Origin: Mesorhizobium sp.
GTDB lineage: Bacteria; Pseudomonadota; Alphaproteobacteria; Rhizobiales; Rhizobiaceae
Length of the DNA: 64,000 nucleotides
NCBI GenBank assembly: GCA_004020315.1
Contig: SAQG01000011.1
Span: forward strand, 1 to 64,000
Reading direction: 5' to 3'
This document shows, in pieces, positions 25,505-34,656 of the stretch. The stretch's first letter is position 1; every line of letters starts with the position of its first letter. Position numbers and translations under genes: made by a program. The notes under the pieces were generated by a model. It had not been told where the DNA came from. It did not search any database and worked only from the letters and a program-made list of their open reading frames with translations.

Positions 25505-26623
25505 ATGTTGCAGCGTCCGGTTCACAATCAAAAAGTCCATGTCCTTGTCGCGACGCCTTCGGGCGTTTCGGGGCAGGGGGGGATCGACCGCATCATGGGG
25601 GCGCTGAAGCAGGAGTTCGAGCGGCAGGGGATCGCCGACATCGATGTACGCTTCCTTGCCAGCCGTGGTCCGGGGCATGTCGCGTTTTCGATCTTCTATA
25701 TGTTTGACTTTTGCTTGCGGATGCTCGCGGCGCGTTTGGCGAAGCGCGCCGATGTCATCCACATCAATATATCGGTCTCCGGCAGCACCTATCGCAAGAT
25801 GGTGATCGCCGCCTGCGCACGGCTGCTGTCGATACCCTATGTCCTGCATTTGCACGGGGCGCAGTATGAGACATTCTGGAAAGGCGATCGCAGTTTCATG
25901 AGCCGGCGCATCGAAGCTCTGTTCGAGCGTGCCGGTCGGGTGATCGTCCTGGGCGGGCTTTGGCGCGACTTTGTCGCCAGACGGGCACCGGGGGCGGCTG
26001 GCAAAATTGTCATCATTCCCAACGCCACGGCGGTTCCCTCCTTGGCGCATGTCGGTGGCGGCGACCATGTGCATATCCTGTTCCTTGGCCGCATCGGCGA
26101 CCGCAAGGGCGTGCCGCAATTGCTGGATGCGCTGTACCGCATGGAGCCGATCACGAGTTGGCGCGCGACGATCGCCGGCGATGGCGAAGTCGAGGCGGCA
26201 CGGGTGAGAACGGCCGAACTGGGCCTTGCCGAGCGCGTTACCCTTCCTGGCTGGGTCGGGCCCGACGAGGTCGCATCGCTGATCGCTTCGGCGGACATTC
26301 TGGTGCTGCCCTCCTTTGCCGAAAACCTGCCCGTCTCGGTCATCGAAGGCATGGCTGCAGGTCTCGCGGTAGTGACAACGCCTGTCGGCGCCGTGGAGGA
26401 CATCATCACCAACGAGCAATCCGGGTTGCTCGTGCCGCCTGGCGATGTTGCGGCGTTGACCGAGGCGCTGACACGGCTGGTCAAGAATCCGGCATTGAGG
26501 GCCAGACTTGGTGCTGCCGCGATGGCCGTGCATCGGGAACGGCTTGAGCTCGCCCCCTTTGTCGGCGCGATCTGCGACGTCTGGAGGTCGGTCGCGTTAA
26601 AGGCTCAATCGGTCAAGCGCTGA
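25505..26623 (+). CDS. Glycosyltransferase, family 4 (GT-B)
   Basis: A 372-residue retaining glycosyltransferase. The C-terminal donor domain has FLGRIGDRKGVPQLLDAL, the LPGWVGPDEVASLIASADI segment, and PSFAENLPVSVIEGMAAGLA with the E-x7-E pattern. The N-terminal half contains ATPSGVSGQGGIDRIM. It is divergent from the flippase gene with a 153-bp AT-richer gap between them. The sugar donor cannot be deduced. Confidence 0.88.
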   Translation: MLQRPVHNQKVHVLVATPSGVSGQGGIDRIMGALKQEFERQGIADIDVRFLASRGPGHVAFSIFYMFDFCLRMLAARLAKRADVIHINISVSGSTYRKMVIAACARLLSIPYVLHLHGAQYETFWKGDRSFMSRRIEALFERAGRVIVLGGLWRDFVARRAPGAAGKIVIIPNATAVPSLAHVGGGDHVHILFLGRIGDRKGVPQLLDALYRMEPITSWRATIAGDGEVEAARVRTAELGLAERVTLPGWVGPDEVASLIASADILVLPSFAENLPVSVIEGMAAGLAVVTTPVGAVEDIITNEQSGLLVPPGDVAALTEALTRLVKNPALRARLGAAAMAVHRERLELAPFVGAICDVWRSVALKAQSVKR

Positions 26624-26728
26624 TGCTGTCCTGTAAACGCGGACGCTGGGGTTGCGCCCCGTCGCTGGAGCGCGCAGGTCAGCCTAAGACGCGGCTGCGG
26701 GTCGAGCGCGACACCGATGCTATTGGCG

Positions 26729-28618
26729 TCACTGCGGCGCTCCAAGCTCGAACTCGCGATGGAATATTTCCAAATTCAACAGCGCCCATATCAGCTTTTC
26801 GTGGTCTGCGGCACGCTTGGTGTGCTCCGAGACAATTTGATCAAGGTATTTCGGGCTCAAATAGCTGCGAATGACGGAATGAGAGGAGCAAAGATGGTCG
26901 TGCACGTAGTTCCTCATCGACCCTCGAAACCATTCGGCGACGGGCACCTTGAACCCGATCTTGCGGCGGTTGAGAATTTCCTCAGGAAGCATGTTGGCCA
27001 TGCTGTTGCGCAAGATCAGCTTACCCTTCTGCCAACCCACCTTGTAGCGATCGGGCAATTTGCTGACGAACGCAACCAGATCGCGATCGAGGAACGGCAT
27101 TCTTCCTTCGATTGAACCGGCCATCATCATCCGGTCGCCCCGTTCCAAGAGATTGTCAGGCAACCACGATGTCTGATCGAAAAACAGCGCACGGCGAAGA
27201 TGGGACGCCTTCGCGCTCGAGGAGAACGGGAAGTGGTTGCGTTCATTGCGGCGATTGGCCGGCGCACCGATGAGGCGACCGTGTTCTCGCGCTGTCATGG
27301 CTCCAAACCAGGAGATCATCCGGGTGGCAAAGTCCCTTTCACCCGCGCTTCGGGCAAATGTATCGAATTTGGCCGATGCGCCAGGCATGGCGCGTATCAA
27401 AGGGGCGAGGAGGTTGTTGTGGAGCAAGGCTGGAACGAGCGACCGGTAGATTCCAGCCAGTGACTCCGCGCGATGTTTGGGGTACCCGCCGAGAATCTCG
27501 TCTGCCCCTTCCCCTGTGAGCACCATCTTGACGTCCTGCGAGGCTCGCTCCGACATCAGGTAAATTGGAATGTCCGAACTTTGTGAAACAGGCGCCCCCA
27601 GATGGCGAATCAACTTGGGCAGGTGATCAATCAGATCGTCCGCTTCAATGACCAGTTCGCTATGATCAGTCTTGAAATGATCGGCGACGCGTCGGGCGAA
27701 TGGAAGTTCACTGTAAGCCGGTTCGCTGAAACCGACCGAAAATGTACGGATGGGCTTGTCGCTGTGCTTGGTCATCAGGGCGACGATTGCTGACGAGTCG
27801 AGGCCTCCGGAGAGAAAGGCGCCAAAGGGTGCATCGCTGCGCATTCTGATCTCGACGGAATGGTCGAGCAGTTCCAGAAATCGTCGCTTGGCGGTTTCGT
27901 CGTCGATATCCTCGGTCAGATCCGTTTGATCCGGAGGCGTATAGTAGCGCGTTTCCGTCACGGTCCCTTGCGACCAAACGGCATAGCTTCCGGGGTTGAG
28001 TTTGCGGATTTGTTTGAAAAGCGTCCGCGGTCCAGGCACGTAACGCCAAAGCAGGGACTCGTGCACAGCGTCCAGATCGAGCTGCTGCGCATTTGGCTGC
28101 GATGACAACAACGCGTTGATCTCTGACGCAAAGGACAGCAATTTTTCGCTTTGCATGAGGTAAAGGGGCTTTTTGCCGAAGGGATCCCGGCCGAGGATCA
28201 ATTCGTGCCTCTGAGCATCCCAGAGCGCAAAGGCGAACATGCCGCTCAATCGGTCGAACATGGACAAGTGCCACTGATCATAAGCTCTGAGCAGCACCTC
28301 GGTATCAGAGCGCGTCCGAAAATGATGACCGAGGCCGATCAGTTCCTGGCGCAACTCGATATAGTTGTATATTTCGCCGTTGAAGATAATTCTGAGGCGG
28401 CCGTCGTCGAGATGCATCGGCTGGTTTGATTCGGCGTTTAAGTCAATAATCGCCAGCCGGCGGTGCACCAATGCCAATTGGTTCTGACCGGTGTTCAAGT
28501 CCAAGAACTCGATGCCTTCGGCATCGGGACCACGATGCCGCAATGTGCTGGACATTCTGGCGGCCCGATCTTGTGGATTCTCGACCCTCGGCCCGATCCA
28601 GCCGGCAATTCCGCACAT
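26729..28618 (-). CDS. asnB: Asparagine synthase (glutamine-hydrolysing), AsnB type
   Basis: A 629-residue two-domain enzyme. The class II glutaminase domain begins MCGIAGWIG. I chose the second of two adjacent ATGs because Cys must directly follow Met to become the N-terminal nucleophile. The synthetase domain has the PP-loop FLSGGLDSSAIVAL (about 255-268) and GEGADEILGGYPKH. The family makes asparagine from aspartate, ATP and glutamine. Within a polysaccharide locus such homologues may instead amidate a uronic acid; that is inference from context. Confidence 0.9.
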   Translation of the reverse strand: MCGIAGWIGPRVENPQDRAARMSSTLRHRGPDAEGIEFLDLNTGQNQLALVHRRLAIIDLNAESNQPMHLDDGRLRIIFNGEIYNYIELRQELIGLGHHFRTRSDTEVLLRAYDQWHLSMFDRLSGMFAFALWDAQRHELILGRDPFGKKPLYLMQSEKLLSFASEINALLSSQPNAQQLDLDAVHESLLWRYVPGPRTLFKQIRKLNPGSYAVWSQGTVTETRYYTPPDQTDLTEDIDDETAKRRFLELLDHSVEIRMRSDAPFGAFLSGGLDSSAIVALMTKHSDKPIRTFSVGFSEPAYSELPFARRVADHFKTDHSELVIEADDLIDHLPKLIRHLGAPVSQSSDIPIYLMSERASQDVKMVLTGEGADEILGGYPKHRAESLAGIYRSLVPALLHNNLLAPLIRAMPGASAKFDTFARSAGERDFATRMISWFGAMTAREHGRLIGAPANRRNERNHFPFSSSAKASHLRRALFFDQTSWLPDNLLERGDRMMMAGSIEGRMPFLDRDLVAFVSKLPDRYKVGWQKGKLILRNSMANMLPEEILNRRKIGFKVPVAEWFRGSMRNYVHDHLCSSHSVIRSYLSPKYLDQIVSEHTKRAADHEKLIWALLNLEIFHREFELGAPQ

Positions 28619-28621
28619 CAT

Positions 28622-28940
28622 CTCTTCCCTGGGCGCGCGTATTCGCGACGCTGTTTACGACGAATGTATTAAACACTTGGTTGCCGACGAACCGGATCGC
28701 GAGAGAAAGCCGCCAAGGTGGTTTAAAGCTGGGCTTGACCGGTTCGATCAGGCTCTGCCGGTCCTGAGTGAAGTGCCACCGACGGTTGCCGCCGGAGACG
28801 GCAGCTCTTGCCGCTGCGTGATGGATCGCCAGCAAGAATGCCGGCCAGACGCAATTTAACGAGGCTGACCGATCCCGATCCTAGCTGGCGGTGGGATTGG
28901 CGTTGCCGCCCGGCTGCTCATCCGCCAAGAGGCGCAATGG
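28622..28940. other. Intergenic stretch upstream of asnB
   Basis: 319 bp between the asnB start and the GH5 3' end. No convincing gene, RNA or repeat is seen. It must contain the asnB promoter, with AGGGA positioned for the chosen start. Confidence 0.4.
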
Positions 28941-30182
28941 CTATGGCAGGCCCAATGCCCGCAACATCTCCGAGTCCGGGACGGCAGGCCCTTCCTGCCG
29001 GATAACGGTCATCCCATAGGGATTGGAGAATTCCCAGACAGACCAGGGTATCGAAAAGCGTTCCGCCTGCTGGCGCACCGCCTTGAGATAGCGCAGCCGG
29101 TCAGCGTCGAACGCGCCCATGCGGCCGTCCGTTGACATGAGGATGACGCCGAATTCGCCCATGAAGAGCCGCCGGCTGGGAATGCCATGGGCCTCGGCCC
29201 AGTCGACCGCCTGACGGAAGCTCGCCTCGAGTTGGCTCGAACCCCAATTCTGCTCGAAATACCGGGCGATTGCTTCACGCGCCGCGACCATGTTCATCAC
29301 CTGCTCGACCGGACTCAGGCCGGCGGCGTCCATCTGCGCCTTAAGGGTTTCGGCTACCTTTTCGGGCGTGCTGCTGTCGGCCGGCCAAGGGAGGCCCGAG
29401 GCGAAGGCGCCTGTCCCGTCGGACCGCTGGTGCGTGAAACTGTGCGGCTCATACATATGGAAGCTGTAGTAGAGGTTCGGATCGTCAAAGCCCGGGGTGA
29501 GATTGACCAGTCCGGCGATGCTGCCGCCACAAGCGCCTGTTGCGACGATGGTGAGTTCGCTGCTGACTGCGCGAATATCGCGGACCGTATCTGCCATGAT
29601 CCGCTGCCAGTCATCGCTCCCGCTCGAATCGCAGGGATAGTATGCCGGCTCGTTGTAAGGCTCGAGGGCTACCCTGTCGGTGCCAACCTTGTCCAGCATG
29701 GTGGCGACCGCCACGACCATTTCGCGATAGCCGGCGACGCCCTCGCTGTCGGCACCGTCATAGATCATCTCCATACTGTAGGCCGGAACCTGGGTGACGC
29801 CGTGCAGGTCCAAAACCACCTTGAGGCCGGCCGACGTGACCCGCTCGACCGCGGCGGCAAGTATGTCGAGCGCCTGCTGCCGTTTGGCGCCCTCGCTGGC
29901 AAGCAGAGGGCCGGGGTCGACGCTCAGCCGGACAAAGTCGAAGCCCATCGATCGAATGCGCGCAAACGCCTCGCCATCCGGCCAATCGGCGAGCCGCCTA
30001 TCTCCAGCGCGCCACTCCTTCTCGCTGCGGTAAGGCGGCCAACGGTAGGAGCCATCGTCCTCTACCGGCGACCAGTTGAGCCATCCATGCACGCCAACGC
30101 CGCGCTGGAGCGGGATGGGCGCAGCGTTGGCGGCTATCGCCATACCGAGCATCCACGCTGCGACACACGCCATCCATCTCAT
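28941..30182 (-). CDS. Secreted glycoside hydrolase family 5 (cellulase-like)
   Basis: A 413-residue exported glycosidase. The ATG at 30182 follows GGAGA and gives a Sec signal peptide (residues 1-19, ending AANAAP). The GH5 acid/base glutamate is in ALEPYNEPAYYP and the nucleophile glutamate in LFMGEFGVIL. VVLDLHGVTQ is the usual early strand motif. It probably cuts a beta-glycan in the periplasm or outside, either trimming the exopolysaccharide or clearing misrouted polymer. It is divergent from the heparinase-type gene with a 117-bp promoter region between. Confidence 0.87.
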   Translation of the reverse strand: MRWMACVAAWMLGMAIAANAAPIPLQRGVGVHGWLNWSPVEDDGSYRWPPYRSEKEWRAGDRRLADWPDGEAFARIRSMGFDFVRLSVDPGPLLASEGAKRQQALDILAAAVERVTSAGLKVVLDLHGVTQVPAYSMEMIYDGADSEGVAGYREMVVAVATMLDKVGTDRVALEPYNEPAYYPCDSSGSDDWQRIMADTVRDIRAVSSELTIVATGACGGSIAGLVNLTPGFDDPNLYYSFHMYEPHSFTHQRSDGTGAFASGLPWPADSSTPEKVAETLKAQMDAAGLSPVEQVMNMVAAREAIARYFEQNWGSSQLEASFRQAVDWAEAHGIPSRRLFMGEFGVILMSTDGRMGAFDADRLRYLKAVRQQAERFSIPWSVWEFSNPYGMTVIRQEGPAVPDSEMLRALGLP

Positions 30183-30299
30183 CGCCACTCTCTCCGTATC
30201 ATGGTCGGAGATATTAACCGCAGGATCGGAAAAGAGGATTGCGGTCGCGCGGCTTTTCGACAGCATGGTATACAAGAATCGAAACCTTGGCGGAGCGGT

Positions 30300-32207
30300 A
30301 TGAGAATCGGCTGGTACATCAACCGGTTGCGCAGCATGGAGCCGGCTGAGGTGTTGCACCGGCTGGGTGAGCAGCGTCGAAGGATCGCTTCGCGCCGCCG
30401 CGACGACGGCTGGGAGCGCTATGCTTCGCCCCGGCTGCATCCGGTGCTGCGTGGATTGCGCGATGCTGCGCTGGCTGCGACACCGCCACAACGGCAAGCC
30501 ATAGCGGCGGCGGCGCAAAACACGCTTGGGGGCCAGTTTTCCGCACTTGGGCGGACATGGCCACGGCGCGATCCCGATCGGCTGTTTCCTCCCGAGCTTT
30601 GGCGCCTTGATCCGGTGACCGGCAGGCTTTGGCCGGGTGCCGAGGCCCATACTTTCGATATCGATTTTCGCCATGGCGGTGACCGCGGCGATGTAAAATA
30701 TGTTTGGGAGATCAACCGGCTGCAGCAGTTGCCGCCACTGGCCGCCCACCTGCTTCTCGCCGGCGACGACCAGTCCCGGATGGCCATAGAGGCGGCGATC
30801 GACAGCTGGCATTCAGCCAACCCGCCGTTTCGAGGGGTTGGCTGGGCCTCCGGCATCGAAGTAGCGCTGCGAGCCATCAGCCTGATTGTCACCATGGACC
30901 TCGTCGGCGACCGATTAGGCGCGGCGACACGGCAGCAAGTGGGCGAAATACTGGCGGCAAGCGCCTATTGGCTGCCGCGGTTCCCCTCCCGATTTTCCTC
31001 CGCCAACAACCATCTCGTCGCAGAACTGGCTGGCGAGTATCTGATCGGCCTGGCGTTGCGGACCGAATCCGGCGCTGTCCGCGACGCCCTCCTGGCTGAG
31101 GCGCGCAAGCAGATTCTCGCCGATGGTGCCGGTGCCGAGCAGACGCCGACATACGCGGCATTCACCGCCGAACTCATCTTGCTGTGCGCCGCTGCGGCAC
31201 GCCAGGCCGGCACGCCGTTTCCCTCGCCCGTCGAAGCGCGTCTGGCCGCTTTTGCCAATTTCGTCGCTTGGCTCCCACCAGCCACCGGCTTTGGCGACAA
31301 CGATGAGGGTCGCGTGCTGACGCTCGGGGACGAGCCGGACTATGTCCGATCCGTCGCCGCCGCCATCCATGGCTTTCTACAGATGCCGGGCAACGCGGCG
31401 GCGCCAGACGATGTTCGTGCGCTTGTCTTTGGCACGCCGTCGGGGCCGGCACCGGTGACGCATGGGCTGCAAACGTTCACGCAAGGCGGGCTCTCCGTCT
31501 GGCGCGGTGAGATGAATGGCCGCAGCATCGATCTGACATTCGACCACGGACCGCTCGGCTATCTCTCGATAGCGGCTCACGGCCATGCCGACGCGCTGTC
31601 GCTCACCTTGTGCGTCGACGGCGAGCCGGTGCTGGTCGACCCCGGCACCTGGCTCTACGGCTCGGGGGGCGTCTGGCGCGACTGGTTCCGCTCAACACCG
31701 GCGCACAACACGCTGAACATCGAGGCCAAAAGCCAAAGCATTATCGCCGGGACGTTCAACTGGTCGCACAAGGCGGTTGCGGCATTGGTAGAGAGCGAGC
31801 CGGGAACGCACTGGAAACTGCGCGCCCGCCATGACGGGTATAAAAGCCGCTTCGGCGTCGTGCATCAGCGCACCGTGATGCACCAGGCCGACGGGATCGT
31901 CGTGACCGACCAGCTGCTCGGCGGCAGGCGCGTGGCCGAGGTCGTCTTTCAACTAGCAGCCGGCCTCGGCGCCAACCGGGACGAAAACACGGTCATGGTG
32001 CTGCGCGGCGATGAGCCTCTGATAACCATTCGCTTTCCGGACGCTGCGGTCGACATCCGCGCCGGCGGCGACGCACCGGGGCAGGGCGGCTGGGTTTCAC
32101 CGCGTTTTGGCGCCAGGCAGCCAGCCGAACGCATCGCCTGGCGTGGCGAAGTGGGCGAAGACGGAATTGAGATCCATCTCGCGGCAATCTCCCCGCCGCA
32201 ACGATAG
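30300..32207 (+). CDS. Heparinase II/III-family polysaccharide lyase-like protein
   Basis: A 635-residue protein from ATG 30300 (GGAG upstream). The much longer reading frame to the left is antisense to GH5. An all-helical N-terminal half (about 1-330) contains WASGIEVALRAISLIV and FSSANNHLVAELAGEYLIG. The C-terminal beta-sandwich (PF07940) has FDHGPLGYLSIAAHGHADAL with the histidines expected near the active site, and GTWLYGSGGVWRDWFRSTPA. No signal peptide is evident. Such proteins cleave uronate-containing chains by beta-elimination. In exopolysaccharide loci they are common, but the substrate is rarely known. Confidence 0.85.
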   Translation: MRIGWYINRLRSMEPAEVLHRLGEQRRRIASRRRDDGWERYASPRLHPVLRGLRDAALAATPPQRQAIAAAAQNTLGGQFSALGRTWPRRDPDRLFPPELWRLDPVTGRLWPGAEAHTFDIDFRHGGDRGDVKYVWEINRLQQLPPLAAHLLLAGDDQSRMAIEAAIDSWHSANPPFRGVGWASGIEVALRAISLIVTMDLVGDRLGAATRQQVGEILAASAYWLPRFPSRFSSANNHLVAELAGEYLIGLALRTESGAVRDALLAEARKQILADGAGAEQTPTYAAFTAELILLCAAAARQAGTPFPSPVEARLAAFANFVAWLPPATGFGDNDEGRVLTLGDEPDYVRSVAAAIHGFLQMPGNAAAPDDVRALVFGTPSGPAPVTHGLQTFTQGGLSVWRGEMNGRSIDLTFDHGPLGYLSIAAHGHADALSLTLCVDGEPVLVDPGTWLYGSGGVWRDWFRSTPAHNTLNIEAKSQSIIAGTFNWSHKAVAALVESEPGTHWKLRARHDGYKSRFGVVHQRTVMHQADGIVVTDQLLGGRRVAEVVFQLAAGLGANRDENTVMVLRGDEPLITIRFPDAAVDIRAGGDAPGQGGWVSPRFGARQPAERIAWRGEVGEDGIEIHLAAISPPQR

Positions 32208-32446
32208 CGACCGGGCGCTGCAGCAGAGCGGGCCATCCGCTGTTCCGGCCGTATTCGAGATTAATTACGTTCCGACATTTAGCGTTTTGTTACGGTTGAT
32301 CTGCTAGTCTGGCGCAAATCCGGCATGCTTTGCTCGTTGCAGCCGCAATAGCCACCTGGTTGCGGGCAACATGCAGTGGGTTTGGCAAGTTTTTTGCTTC
32401 GCAATTAGCCGGATAGCCATCTTACGGCCCAGGAGCCACTGCACCG

Positions 32447-33442
32447 ATGTTTTCTGAATTCGCCAGAGTGATTGTGGAAAAGCTTTCGAACGTCAATCTG
32501 GTGACGCTCGGCCTCCTTTTTTTCACGGCACTGGGGAGCGCGGTGGTCGCTTACTGGCGGACTGTCGAGCACAAATCCCTCAGGGACTTTTTCGATTTCG
32601 CTTTTCCGGCGGAAGTCATCCTGCACCCGTCGGCGCGAGCGGATGTCCTATTTTGGGTCACCAAGCGGGCGATCATGCCTTTCCTGCTCATCCCTGCCGG
32701 CGTCACTTTCGTTGCCGCCGTGGGCTATGGGACGCACCAGGCAATCGGCTGGCTCTTTGACATCCAGGCGCCGCTCATCGGCGGCCCGGTCGGACCGGTG
32801 ACGATCGTCATCTTCACCGCAACCATGCTGATCGCTTACGACATTTCGTACTATCTCTACCATGTCGCCCAGCACCACTTCCCGTTCCTGTGGGAATTGC
32901 ACAAAGTGCATCATTCGGCCGAGGTGATGGTGGGAATCACCAAGGATCGGGTTCATCCGCTGGACGATCTGATGAACCGTATCTGGGATGGCGTCATCCC
33001 GGGGATCTGCTTCGGCATCTGGAGCCTGATCGCGCTCGATCCAATAGAGATCGCTATCTTCGGCATCAACGTCTATGTCATCCGCAACATCCTGATGATG
33101 GACTTTGTTCGCCATACCCATTTCAAGATTTCCTTCGGCCCGTTGAACAACATCATCTTGTGTCCGCATTGGCATCAGGTGCACCACAGCATCGACCCTC
33201 GCCACTATGACAAGAATTTTGGCCTGCTGTTTTCGTTCTGGGACCGCATCTTCGGGACGCAGTTTGTCCCGGATCCGGATGAAGACCTCAAATTTGGCCT
33301 GATAGACCGCGATGTGCGCGACTATCAATCGCTCTTCGGGCTTTACATCCTGCCGCTCAAGAAGATGGGAGGGCATGTCGTCAGACTGTTCCAGAGGCGT
33401 CCCGATGTCATCGCTCAGCCACAGGATCGTTCTCCTTCATGA
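32447..33442 (+). CDS. Sterol desaturase/fatty acid hydroxylase-family membrane protein
   Basis: A 331-residue diiron membrane enzyme. It has about four hydrophobic segments and the eight-histidine pattern: YHVAQHH, LWELHKVHHSAEVM, RHTHFK and PHWHQVHHS (about residues 140-255). Members hydroxylate or desaturate lipids using O2. The next gene, an acyltransferase, overlaps by 4 nt (ATGA), so the pair may modify an acyl group on the polymer or a lipid. The exact substrate is unknown. Confidence 0.85.
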   Translation: MFSEFARVIVEKLSNVNLVTLGLLFFTALGSAVVAYWRTVEHKSLRDFFDFAFPAEVILHPSARADVLFWVTKRAIMPFLLIPAGVTFVAAVGYGTHQAIGWLFDIQAPLIGGPVGPVTIVIFTATMLIAYDISYYLYHVAQHHFPFLWELHKVHHSAEVMVGITKDRVHPLDDLMNRIWDGVIPGICFGIWSLIALDPIEIAIFGINVYVIRNILMMDFVRHTHFKISFGPLNNIILCPHWHQVHHSIDPRHYDKNFGLLFSFWDRIFGTQFVPDPDEDLKFGLIDRDVRDYQSLFGLYILPLKKMGGHVVRLFQRRPDVIAQPQDRSPS

Positions 33443-34569
33443 ACACCATTGTTTCGATTGACGCTTCGAGCGCAGAGCGCGTGGAAGTTGTCCGTTCGGC
33501 GGATCGCCTGGCTGCGATCGAAGCCGATTGGATGCACCTTTGGCATCGCACCGACGGGCTGATCTTTCAGAGTCATGCCTGGATTTCGGCGTGGTGGAAT
33601 ACCGTAGCGGACCGTGACCAGCGCGCGTTGCGGATCGGCCTGGTCTGGAACGGTGACAGGCTCGTTGCCGTCGTTCCCCTGACGATCGGCAAGCGCAAAG
33701 GCCTGCGGTTTCTCGAATGGGCGGCCAGCAGCTATACCGATTACGGCGACATTCTCGTTGCTCCGGAATGCTCGTTGTCGGCCCTGCAGGACGTATGGGC
33801 CCGGATTTGTGACGCTGGTGGCTTCGATCTTGCCTTTCTCAATCGTCTTTTGCCGGATGCGGCGGTCCGCAAAATTTTCACTCCGGATACCCCCAGCGGC
33901 ATAAGACTTCGCCCCAATCACAGAGAGGAAGTCAGTTATCGCGTCGCCGGACAGTGGGCGAGCGGAGCCGCGTGGTTCGCGGAGCAGTCGAAAAAGACAC
34001 GGCAGAACTATCGGCGCGGCGTCAAGACGCTGGAAGAAGCCGGGGAAATGAAATTTCGCCTGCTTGCGCCGGACGAGCCACTGCAGCCGGTACTGGACCG
34101 GCTCTCTGCCCTGAAGCGCAGATGGCTGGTGGAGCGCAAGCGTGAATCCCAACTTTTCGAAGAGGGAGCGCCGGTACTCGCCGCACTCGTCGAGGCGCTG
34201 GCGCGCGCCGGGGTGCTGCATATCTTCGTACTTGAGTGCAATGGGGCGATGGTCGCAGTCTCCATCAACTTCGTCCAGCACCACACCATGATGGCCTTCG
34301 TGACCACTTTCGATCCGGATTTCAGCCAAGCGTCGCCGGGCATGATCCTGATGATGGACTACATACAGTGGTCGATCGATCACGGCTTGGGCACGGTCGA
34401 TTTCCTCTGCGGTGCAGAGTCGTTCAAGCACAAGTTCGCCACGCAAGGTGTTGTCCTGCAATCCGTTCTTGGAACGCGCACCGCGCAAGGCTCGCTCGCT
34501 TCCCTTGCCGATCGTATGCGTCAGAGGGTCCGGCATGCACGCGGGCGCGGGTTGGTACCGACAGCTTGA
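33439..34569 (+). CDS. CelD/BcsL-type GNAT acyltransferase
   Basis: A 376-residue protein of the GNAT_6/CelD family. Recognisable segments are ETDWMHLW-like opening near residue 30, QSHAWISAWW, KTRQNYRRGVKTLEEAG and FDPDFSQASPGMILMMDYI. The last is the conserved acceptor/CoA region, followed by FLCGAESFKHKF. Relatives are found in cellulose and exopolysaccharide loci and are thought to acylate glycans. It is translationally coupled to the hydroxylase-type gene and ends the polysaccharide region. Confidence 0.82.
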   Translation: MNTIVSIDASSAERVEVVRSADRLAAIEADWMHLWHRTDGLIFQSHAWISAWWNTVADRDQRALRIGLVWNGDRLVAVVPLTIGKRKGLRFLEWAASSYTDYGDILVAPECSLSALQDVWARICDAGGFDLAFLNRLLPDAAVRKIFTPDTPSGIRLRPNHREEVSYRVAGQWASGAAWFAEQSKKTRQNYRRGVKTLEEAGEMKFRLLAPDEPLQPVLDRLSALKRRWLVERKRESQLFEEGAPVLAALVEALARAGVLHIFVLECNGAMVAVSINFVQHHTMMAFVTTFDPDFSQASPGMILMMDYIQWSIDHGLGTVDFLCGAESFKHKFATQGVVLQSVLGTRTAQGSLASLADRMRQRVRHARGRGLVPTA

Positions 34570-34656
34570 TTTTCGGCCGGAACGCCGTGTCCGACAGGCG
34601 ACGGCAAAGCGGCGTCCTATCGCTTCCCGCATCGGGTCGCCGGCAGCACGAACCGC

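Noticed and set aside
28443..28940. Short overlapping open frames around the asnB promoter
   Set aside because: No ribosome site, biased composition, and the part overlapping asnB is its antisense.
29187..30299. Long upstream extension of the heparinase frame (1006 codons in all)
   Set aside because: It is exactly antisense to the GH5 gene; ATG 30300 with GGAG and homology start at that point.
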